Part shown: positions 1-5,157 of the stretch, piece by piece
How the letters are laid out: every line of letters begins with the position of its first letter
Numbering within the stretch: the first letter of the stretch is position 1
Assembly: GCA_021805955.1 (NCBI GenBank)
Contig: JAJZDO010000846.1
Location: 1-5,157 of the forward strand
DNA from: Acidobacteriota bacterium
GTDB taxonomy: Bacteria > Acidobacteriota > Terriglobia > Terriglobales > Acidobacteriaceae
Direction: 5' to 3'
Length of the DNA: 5,157 bases
Position numbers and translations under genes: made by a program
The notes under the pieces: generated by a model
The model's database searches: none
What the model was told of the DNA's origin: nothing
What the model saw: only the letters and a program-made list of their open reading frames with translations

Positions 1-333
1 TTCAGCTTGCAGGTAGACGGCACGCTGGGCAGCGCCGTCGCGGGCTTGCGTGAATGCCGGACCCAGCATCGGGTCAATACGCCGCGACCAGTCTGGAATC
101 CGGACATCGAGAACCCCTTCCGCTTTCGCGAGTACTGGCAGGATGTTCCAGACAATCAGGTATTCGACAACGGATTTAAAGTTCAGTGGGAGATGTTCCT
201 GCAGCACGTTGCAGAAGATGCCCCGTTCCCGCACGACTTTCTGGAAGGAGCGCGCGGCGTGCAGTTGGCGGAGCTGGGTCTGAAATCCTGGCACGAGCGT
301 CGCTGGATCGATGTGCCGGAATTGAGAGGCTGA
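1..333 (+). CDS. Gfo/Idh/MocA family oxidoreductase, C-terminal fragment (5' end outside window)
   Basis: The reading frame is open from the first base to a TGA at 331-333, giving 110 residues of a protein that starts before the window. Seen: a C-terminal block with NPFRFREYW, then DNGFKVQWEMFLQHV and FLEGARGVQLAELGLKSW. This resembles the end of the C-terminal substrate-side domain of Gfo/Idh/MocA dehydrogenases, where a helix containing EGARGVQLAELG-type residues closes the protein just before a short basic tail. Known for the family: NAD(P)-dependent oxidation or reduction of sugars, cyclitols and derivatives in the cytoplasm. The N-terminal Rossmann fold and the catalytic Lys motif lie outside the window, so cofactor and substrate cannot be judged. 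The next gene starts within about 2-14 bases of the stop, so this is the upstream member of an operon with the DUF993 and TIM-barrel genes. The family call is made from a short piece plus context. The partner genes support it, because I recall this kind of dehydrogenase next to DUF993 genes. Confidence 0.75.
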   Translation, partial: FSLQVDGTLGSAVAGLRECRTQHRVNTPRPVWNPDIENPFRFREYWQDVPDNQVFDNGFKVQWEMFLQHVAEDAPFPHDFLEGARGVQLAELGLKSWHERRWIDVPELRG

Positions 334-337
334 GCTT

Positions 338-342
338 GGAGA
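338..342 (+). promoter_or_regulatory. Candidate ribosome binding site deciding the DUF993 start
   Basis: GGAGA lies five bases before a TTG codon at 348-350. A second purine stretch, GAGAGG at 324-329, lies six bases before another in-frame TTG at 336-338. There is no ATG in this frame near the expected N-terminus. The 348 start gives a protein beginning MKLVRTDGTLYNY, which looks like the usual short N-terminal strand of the family. The 336 start would add only four residues. Both sites sit at the end of the preceding gene, so initiation is probably coupled to its termination. Confidence 0.4.
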
Positions 343-347
343 ACTTT

Positions 348-1499
348 TTGAAGCTGGTGCGGACCGACGGGACCCTATACAACTACACGCCTACGCATGA
401 GCCGCTGCTACTGGCGTTGCGGACATCGTTCGAGACACGCATAGCGTTTGCGGCGGCCCACGTCGTGGTGGATCCGTTGCGCACGGCAGAGCCGCTGACG
501 CAAGCGGTGATCGATTGGGAAGCGACGCTCGCATATCGCGAATATCTTTGGTCGCTCGGGTTTGGTGTAGCCGAAGCGATGGACACGGCGCAGCGCGGCA
601 TGGGATTGAGCTGGCCGCTGGCGCTGGAGCTCATCCAGCGCAGTACGGCGGCAGCGAAGGCGCGCGGTGCTGTCGTCGCCAGCGGCGCAGGGACGGACCA
701 TTTACCGGCCGGCAAGCAATGTACGTTGAAGGAGGTGACGGACGCCTACCTGGAGCAATGCGAAGCCATTGAGGCTGTCGGTGGCCGCATCATCCTGATG
801 GCCAGTCGTGCCCTGGCAGCCGTTGCTCGTCATGCGGAAGATTACGCGTCCGTCTACGCCGCCGTGCTTCGACAGATTCGCCAGCCAGTGATCTTGCACT
901 GGCTGGGGCCAATGTTTGATCCGGCACTCCACGGCTACTGGGGTGGGGACACCATTGCCGCAGCGATGCAGAACTGCCTAGGCGTGATTCGCGCACACAA
1001 GGAAAAAATCGACGGCATCAAGATTTCCCTGCTCGATGCGGAGCTTGAAATCTCGATGCGTCGCGATCTTCCCGCCGGGGTACGCATGTATACCGGCGAC
1101 GACTTCAATTATGACCGGCTGATTCTGGGTGACGAGCAGGGCCATAGCGATGCATTGCTGGGAATCTTCGATGCGATTGCCCCGGCCGCATCTCTGGCAC
1201 TGGCCGCACTGGACGCTAGCGACGTTCCTCGCTACCACCAACTGCTCGCACCCGCCGTGCCGCTTTCACGACACATCTTCGCATCGCCGACACAGCACTA
1301 TAAAACAGGGGTCGTATTTTTGGCATTTCTAAATGGATTTCAATCGCATTTCCACATGCTCGGCGGCCTGCAGAGCGCACGCTCCACTGCGCACTTGTGC
1401 GAACTGTTCATACTTGCAGATCAGGCTGGAATGCTGCGCGATCCTGTTCTGGCGATGCAGAGGATGCGAAGTTTTCTGTTGCTGGCAGGTGTCGCATGA
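348..1499 (+). CDS. DUF993 family protein (dihydrodipicolinate synthase-like TIM barrel)
   Basis: A complete protein of 383 residues if it starts at TTG 348 (387 from TTG 336). The open frame extends back to 186, but that part overlaps the upstream gene and is not protein-like. Seen, numbered from 348: LWSLGFGVAEAMDTAQRGMGL near residues 68-88, GAGTDHLP near 115-122, HWLGPMFDP at 184-192, DGIKISLLD with Lys225, TGDDFNY from 250, and GHSDALLGIFDAIAP from 265. I recognise this set as the DUF993 family, which databases commonly label dihydrodipicolinate synthase family. By analogy with the DHDPS/NAL superfamily, Lys225 is the probable Schiff-base lysine, so a retro-aldol, lyase or dehydratase reaction on a 2-keto acid or sugar derivative is plausible. 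No reaction is established that I can name. The gene lies between a Gfo/Idh/MocA dehydrogenase and a TIM-barrel isomerase and shares an ATGA overlap with the latter. The family call is confident; the function and exact start are not. Confidence 0.88.
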   Translation: MKLVRTDGTLYNYTPTHEPLLLALRTSFETRIAFAAAHVVVDPLRTAEPLTQAVIDWEATLAYREYLWSLGFGVAEAMDTAQRGMGLSWPLALELIQRSTAAAKARGAVVASGAGTDHLPAGKQCTLKEVTDAYLEQCEAIEAVGGRIILMASRALAAVARHAEDYASVYAAVLRQIRQPVILHWLGPMFDPALHGYWGGDTIAAAMQNCLGVIRAHKEKIDGIKISLLDAELEISMRRDLPAGVRMYTGDDFNYDRLILGDEQGHSDALLGIFDAIAPAASLALAALDASDVPRYHQLLAPAVPLSRHIFASPTQHYKTGVVFLAFLNGFQSHFHMLGGLQSARSTAHLCELFILADQAGMLRDPVLAMQRMRSFLLLAGVA

Positions 1500-2308
1500 G
1501 CCTGCTGGAACGTCTCAGCTTCAATCAGATCACCGCCGATCCATGGTCGCTGGAGCAAGTGGTCCACAATTGCTCCCGCAGCGGCATTCCGTATATTGCG
1601 GTATGGCGACATAAACTTGACGGTGATGCCGCAAAGGCATCGGCGATGATTCGCAGCGAAGGCTTGCGCGTCTCCAGCCTCTGTCGCGGAGGATGGTTCT
1701 CGGCGCCCACCGCGAAGGAACGCCGTGAACGCATCGAGGACAATCGCGTTGCCATCGAAGAAGCTGCCGTCCTGGGCGCGCCGGTGCTGGTGATTGTCTC
1801 CGGCCCCGCCAACGGCCAAACACTCGATGACGCACGGGCGACTGTGCTGGATGGACTGCTGGAGTTGTTGCCCGACGCGGAGAAGTCCGGCATCATTCTC
1901 GGCATTGAGCCGCTGCATCCGATGTATGCGGCGGAGCGCTCGGTTGTGGTCACCTTAAAACAAGCCAACGAGCTTGCCGAGCGGATTGGAAGTCCGGCAG
2001 CGGGCGTCGTGATCGATGCCTTCCATGTATGGTGGGATCCGGAGGTGATGCGCCAGATCGAGCGAGCGAGTGGAAGAGTTGCAGGCTTTCATGTGTCGGA
2101 CTGGCCGGTACCGCTACCTGGAACCCTGATGGGCCGGGCCATGATGGGCCATGGCGTCATCGAATTGCGACGCCTGCGCGAAGCCGTCGACGCTACCGGC
2201 TACAACGGACCTATCGAGGTTGAAATCTTCAACGATGAGGTTTGGAGGACTGCGAACGAGGGTCTGCTGGAACAGATCAAGCGCCGTTTTCTGGAACACG
2301 TTGCTTGA
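1496..2308 (+). CDS. Sugar phosphate isomerase/epimerase family TIM-barrel protein
   Basis: A 270-residue protein starting at the ATG that overlaps the DUF993 stop (ATGA, 1496-1499), with a weak CAGG purine patch about six bases upstream. The frame stays open further upstream to 1397, but that part lies inside the DUF993 gene. Length and layout match the xylose-isomerase-like TIM barrel (AP endonuclease 2) superfamily. Its metal site is normally Glu, Asp, His, Glu at the C-terminal ends of the strands. Candidates seen here are Glu138 in GIEPLHP, Asp174 and His177 in VIDAFHVWWDPE, His199 in GFHVSDWP, and Glu243 in YNGPIEVEIF. All are intact, so the protein looks active. Family members isomerise, epimerise or dehydrate sugars, keto-sugars or inososes in the cytoplasm using a divalent metal. 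A typical family segment RGMMGDG reads RAMMGHG here (residues 214-220), a possible substrate-specificity change judged from memory only. As the last gene of a coupled triad, it probably acts on the product or precursor of the dehydrogenase. Confidence 0.88.
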   Translation: MSLLERLSFNQITADPWSLEQVVHNCSRSGIPYIAVWRHKLDGDAAKASAMIRSEGLRVSSLCRGGWFSAPTAKERRERIEDNRVAIEEAAVLGAPVLVIVSGPANGQTLDDARATVLDGLLELLPDAEKSGIILGIEPLHPMYAAERSVVVTLKQANELAERIGSPAAGVVIDAFHVWWDPEVMRQIERASGRVAGFHVSDWPVPLPGTLMGRAMMGHGVIELRRLREAVDATGYNGPIEVEIFNDEVWRTANEGLLEQIKRRFLEHVA

Positions 2309-2340
2309 CCGCCGACCAGCGCATTGTACCGGTCACTCCA

Positions 2341-2571
2341 TGACGACTAAAACGATTGTGCCCAAAAGCCTCTGTCAACCGCGACATCCGTGAGGCGGAG
2401 ATGAAAGCGCTGTTTGAGTCGGCACACTGGGCAGCTTCTTCAATCCGGGGAACCGCTGCGAATACAGTGCAGGCGGTATGCTGGAAGATGTGCCTGAACA
2501 ATGGTGGGGATAAACTATCCGCTGCTGTTCTGAACGCTACCTTGAGCCATGGCTGCTGCCAACACACATAG
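2341..2571 (+). pseudogene. Decayed N-terminal remnant of a nitroreductase-family gene
   Basis: No intact gene fits this stretch, but pieces of one do. An ATG at 2341 opens a frame reading MTTKTIVPKS, which resembles N-termini of some FMN nitroreductases, and it runs to a stop at 2392-2394. Another frame over about 2374-2440 then reads REAEMKALFESAHWAASS. That is close to the first conserved helix of nitroreductases (EALFEAARWAPSS type), which normally precedes the FMN-binding NEQPWR motif. That motif is not intact here. In the same frame, KMCLNNGGDKLSAAVL near 2488-2535 looks like the following segment (KMLxCLxxGNxxWAxxAPVL). About 15-20 residues expected between the first two pieces are missing, and the remaining two thirds of the protein are absent. 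I infer deletion and frameshift decay. The match is from memory of the family, and an alignment would settle it. Confidence 0.45.
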
Positions 2572-2611
2572 TTCGTCCTTTGCCCGCACGCTTGCCAGCG
2601 CCAAAAGAACC

Positions 2612-3802
2612 ATGGTGCTGAGCGAGATCCTGTCGCTTGCCTTCGATAGCTTTCGCAACAATAAAGTACGCTTCGCGCTCACCGCTCTTGGCATGGTCAT
2701 GGGCTCGGCTTCGGTGATCCTAGTTGTCACCATTGGACTGACAGGAAAACAATACGCGATCAACCTTATTCAGGGTATTGGCGCCAACATGGTTGTCGCG
2801 GATTGCCAGTGCGGGGGGATGAATCCAGACTCTCTTACCTACGAGGATCTGACTGCAGTCGACGAGCACGTTCCCGGCATCATCTGGTCTTCCCCCATGC
2901 TGGAAATGCAGGTTCCGATTAGCTTCGGAGACGGAAAAGTGAAAGACATCCTCGTTCTGGGCGTTTCTCCAGAATACAAAGACGTCCGAAACCTCGTAGT
3001 CCTGTCCGGGCGTTTCTTCGATGAAGAGGACACCACCAGCCACGCCAAAGTAGCTGACGTCACGGTCCCATTTGCCGAAAGCCTTTTCGGTAACGCGGAT
3101 CGTGCCATCAACAAGACCTTTACGGTTCGGGGGATTCCATTCACCATCATCGGAACATTCAGAGAAAAGGTTCCTACGTTCGGAATGTCGGAGATTGCGA
3201 AACAGACGATCCTGATTCCTTACCCGGTCGGCCGCTATTTCACCGGTACCAATGCAGTGAAGCAACTGTTCTTTTCTGTCCAAAATTTTAGGGACACGCC
3301 GCGGGCGCGCGATGAGATCGCCAAGGTCATCCAGTCAAGGCACCGTCCTGGATCGGTGTATGACGTCGTCGAATACACAGCTCTGGTGGACACCGCAGCA
3401 CATATCGCGGACATCATGACACTCGTACTGTTGCTCGTTTCTGCCGTTACACTGGCCGTCAGCGGGGTAGGCATTATGAACATCATGCTGGCGACAGTGC
3501 GATCTCGCATCCGGGAGATTGGCATTCGAAAAGCCGTGGGGGCCACGTATCGAGAAATCCAACTCCAATTCCTGGCGGAAGCCATCCTGATTTCGCTCAG
3601 CGGCGGCATCGTGGGGACACTGCTGGGACTGGCGCTCCCGCTCTCGGTGCGCTTCTTCCTTCCCGCGTACATAATTCCCATTTCGCCGTGGTCGGTCGTC
3701 ATTTCGCTATCCACGGCCATGGTGGTTGGCATTCTTTTCGGAACTTTGCCGGCCACACGTGCCGCACAGATGGATCCAGTGGAGTCTCTCAAGTACGAGT
3801 AA
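2612..3802 (+). CDS. ABC transporter permease, FtsX/MacB type, without ATPase partner
   Basis: A 396-residue inner-membrane protein from ATG 2612, or 417 from ATG 2549. I prefer 2612 because MVLSEILSLAFDSFRNNK matches where MacB-type permeases normally begin, just before the first helix. The 21 extra residues are low in recognisable character and overlap the nitroreductase relic. Neither start has a good ribosome site. Numbered from 2612: membrane helix 1 about 21-45, a large extracytoplasmic MacB_PCD-like domain about 46-260, then helices at about 267-293, 320-347 and 357-379. The signatures RSRIREIGIRKAVGA (about 297-311) and PATRAAQMDPVESLKYE at the C-terminus are typical of MacB/FtsX permeases. 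Family role: with an ATPase, it transmits force to periplasmic partners for export of macrolides, lipoproteins or peptides (mechanotransmission). No ATPase is present on either side in the window. Cys65 and Cys67 (CQC) lie early in the extracytoplasmic domain and could form a disulfide or bind metal. It converges with hemY. Confidence 0.9.
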   Translation: MVLSEILSLAFDSFRNNKVRFALTALGMVMGSASVILVVTIGLTGKQYAINLIQGIGANMVVADCQCGGMNPDSLTYEDLTAVDEHVPGIIWSSPMLEMQVPISFGDGKVKDILVLGVSPEYKDVRNLVVLSGRFFDEEDTTSHAKVADVTVPFAESLFGNADRAINKTFTVRGIPFTIIGTFREKVPTFGMSEIAKQTILIPYPVGRYFTGTNAVKQLFFSVQNFRDTPRARDEIAKVIQSRHRPGSVYDVVEYTALVDTAAHIADIMTLVLLLVSAVTLAVSGVGIMNIMLATVRSRIREIGIRKAVGATYREIQLQFLAEAILISLSGGIVGTLLGLALPLSVRFFLPAYIIPISPWSVVISLSTAMVVGILFGTLPATRAAQMDPVESLKYE

Positions 3803-3809
3803 TCAGGCG

Positions 3810-3834
3810 GATGCGAGAGGGCACACTTCGCATC
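3810..3834. terminator. Hairpin in the convergent gap, weak terminator candidate
   Basis: GATGCGA (3810-3816) and TCGCATC (3828-3834) form a perfect 7-base-pair stem, extendable by a G-U pair, with an 11-base loop. It begins eight bases after the permease stop and lies between two convergent genes, where a bidirectional terminator would be expected. There is no T-run after the stem in either direction, so it is not a canonical intrinsic terminator. A second possible stem, CCACCG (3838-3843) with CGGTGG (3864-3869), overlaps the end of hemY. Confidence 0.3.
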
Positions 3835-3858
3835 ACTCCACCGAATCCCGCGAATCCT

Positions 3859-5157
3859 CTAGGCGGTGGTAACATTTGCCGCCAGTTCCCGTGCAGCCGT
3901 TCTACCAGAGTGGATTAGATCGGGCAATCCAACGCCCCGGTAAGCATTGCCGATAAGACGCAGATTTGGCAGCTGAGCGAGTCGTCGGTCAAGTTCCGCC
4001 ATGCGATCCAAGTGGCCCACAGAATAGAGTGGGAGAGAGTTCGGCCAGCGTCGAACCAGCGCGATCGATGACTCTGGCAGTCTCCCCAGGAAGCGTTCCA
4101 GCTGCGTCCGGGCCAACCGAATCAACGTCGCATCGTCGTGCTGCAGCAGTTTTGGAGCAGCCGGCCCACCCAAGAAGGCCCTCAGCAACACCGCACCGTC
4201 CGGCGCTCTGTGCGGAAATTTCTGATCAAGAAAAGTACACGCAAGAAGGGCCCGCTGCGCGGTTGTTTCGCTGGCTTCATCCCTGACGTCTCTTTTGCTG
4301 GGAAGGACTTTACCGCCAAGCGACTTGCGCTGTGGGACCAAAAATCCAAATCCACGAGGAATGCGCATGGCCCGTGCTTCCTCCGCTGTGAATCCCAAGG
4401 CCACGACAATTGCGGACGAGGAATACTGTGGCAACAACTCGCCGATGCGACTGTCGAACGGCTGCAAGAGTTTTGCCGTGCCTGCTGCCGGAGTAGCAAC
4501 CAAAACTCCATCGAAACTTTGTTCTATCAGATGGGACTCCCCAACAAGAGAAGTTCCGCGAACCCGCCAGCCCTTGCCGCTCTGTTCGATGGATTCCACG
4601 ACAACTCCACGCTGAAGACTACTCTCCGGAAGAAGAGATTCCATTGCCTCGATGAGCGATGCCAGTCCACGACGAAGCGTCGTGAAAACAGGGGCGGACG
4701 CATTCCCTGCCCTCATCCGCTGCTGTAGTCCAAGGATCAGACTGCCGTACTCGCGCTCCAATGCAACGAAGGCCGGCAGCACCGCGTCAGCACTCAATGT
4801 TGCAATGTCTCCGCCGAAAACCCCTGCCAGCAGAGGCGCAGCGATCGTATTCGCTACTTCCTCCCCAAAATGCCGCACGACAAAATCGCGCACCGACTCG
4901 TCGCGGGCGGAGTCGTCGTCACTGAGTGCGGTCGCCTTCAGCGTCTCAGCCAGTTTTGGTTCGCGCAGGTATGCGAGTTTCGCCTGCCAGCTAAACAACT
5001 GCGAATTCAGGACGCTGGCCCACTGGGTCGGGACCATCATCCGCATACCTTCCGGCATCGCGGTCAGCGCGTGTGCTGCCGCAATATATGTTTTGCGTCT
5101 GCTGTCATTGGAGGGAACAAGCTCGCTCCCTAAACCCAATTCAATCGCAAGAACGCG
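3859..5157 (-). CDS. hemY: Oxygen-dependent protoporphyrinogen oxidase (HemY type), N-terminus outside window
   Basis: A minus-strand frame, open from the right edge to TAG at 3859-3861, encodes 432 visible residues. The frame continues through the edge (RVLAIELGLG), so the TTG at 5139 is not the start. About 65-75 residues, including the Rossmann GxGxxG FAD motif, are beyond the window. Seen in order: ELVPSNDSRRKTYI, MRMMVPTQW, GVFGGDIATLSADAVLP with EREYGSLI, the VLVATPA segment, RGFGFLVPQ, LLACTFLDQKFPHRAP, and the C-terminal FAD-domain signature GNAYRGVGLPDLIHSG (encoded about 3906-3953). These identify the HemY/PPOX family, also annotated hemG or pgoX. It oxidises protoporphyrinogen IX to protoporphyrin IX with FAD and O2, the penultimate step of haem synthesis, at the membrane. 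Some family members act on coproporphyrinogen III instead. Between LVPQR and ALLACTF there is an apparent insertion of about 25 hydrophilic residues. No other haem gene is visible. Confidence 0.92.
   Translation of the reverse strand, partial: RVLAIELGLGSELVPSNDSRRKTYIAAAHALTAMPEGMRMMVPTQWASVLNSQLFSWQAKLAYLREPKLAETLKATALSDDDSARDESVRDFVVRHFGEEVANTIAAPLLAGVFGGDIATLSADAVLPAFVALEREYGSLILGLQQRMRAGNASAPVFTTLRRGLASLIEAMESLLPESSLQRGVVVESIEQSGKGWRVRGTSLVGESHLIEQSFDGVLVATPAAGTAKLLQPFDSRIGELLPQYSSSAIVVALGFTAEEARAMRIPRGFGFLVPQRKSLGGKVLPSKRDVRDEASETTAQRALLACTFLDQKFPHRAPDGAVLLRAFLGGPAAPKLLQHDDATLIRLARTQLERFLGRLPESSIALVRRWPNSLPLYSVGHLDRMAELDRRLAQLPNLRLIGNAYRGVGLPDLIHSGRTAARELAANVTTA

Noticed and set aside
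1421..1968. Long minus-strand frames opposite the isomerase/epimerase gene
   Set aside because: They are shadows of a gene with an intact metal-binding site, and their products have low-complexity Ser/Ala/Arg composition.
2306..2335. TGACCG / CGGTCA inverted repeat after the TIM-barrel gene as a terminator
   Set aside because: The stem is only 6 bp with an 18-base loop and no T-run, too weak to call.
2356..2571. Open frame of 71 codons as a real small gene
   Set aside because: It starts mid-way through a nitroreductase-like segment, has no ribosome site, and is better explained as a decayed gene.
2440..2611. Sigma-70 promoter for the permease
   Set aside because: AT-rich hexamer-like pieces such as ATAAACTAT near 2511 exist, but no -35/-10 pair with proper spacing could be supported.
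2720..3283. 187-codon minus-strand frame opposite the permease
   Set aside because: It lies entirely within the permease coding region with no family resemblance, so it is a frame shadow.
3235..3792. 185-codon minus-strand frame rich in Ser, Thr and Met
   Set aside because: Its composition is what antisense reading of membrane-helix codons gives. There is no start signal and no domain.
4138..4728. 196-codon plus-strand frame opposite hemY
   Set aside because: It is antisense to a confidently identified gene, is basic and Cys-rich in composition, and has no recognisable domain.

Overview
The window comes from a moderately GC-rich bacterial chromosome. The best guess for the host is Acidobacteriota (Terriglobia-like), an inference from protein recollection only. 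It rests on a stand-alone MacB-type permease whose sequence resembles the many such permeases in that phylum, next to an oxygen-dependent (HemY-type) protoporphyrinogen oxidase. No rRNA or other phylogenetic marker is present.

Left part (1-2308, + strand): a tightly packed three-gene unit. It begins with the C-terminal end of a Gfo/Idh/MocA-type NAD(P)-dependent oxidoreductase, cut by the window edge. Next is a complete DUF993 protein, a family related to dihydrodipicolinate synthase. Last is a complete xylose-isomerase-like TIM-barrel protein of the sugar phosphate isomerase/epimerase family. The first junction is a few bases, and the second is an ATGA stop/start overlap, so the genes are almost certainly co-transcribed and translationally coupled. 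The likely role is catabolism of a sugar, cyclitol or sugar acid by oxidation, isomerisation or epimerisation, and a lyase or aldolase-type step. The substrate cannot be read from the sequence.

Middle (2309-2611): no intact gene. It contains what appears to be the decayed N-terminal part of a nitroreductase-family gene: a start-like segment in one frame, then a recognisable nitroreductase helix in another. Next comes a complete FtsX/MacB-type ABC permease (2612-3802, possibly starting at 2549), with four predicted membrane segments and no partner ATPase in the window.

Right part (3803-5157): a short convergent gap with a small hairpin, then hemY on the minus strand. hemY runs off the right edge, so its N-terminal FAD-binding Rossmann segment is missing from view. 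It appears to carry an extra hydrophilic stretch of about 25 residues in the C-terminal half.

The most interesting items are the DUF993-centred triad of unknown substrate, the nitroreductase relic abutting the permease, the orphan permease itself, and the hemY insertion. I saw no mobile element, CRISPR array, tRNA or rRNA.
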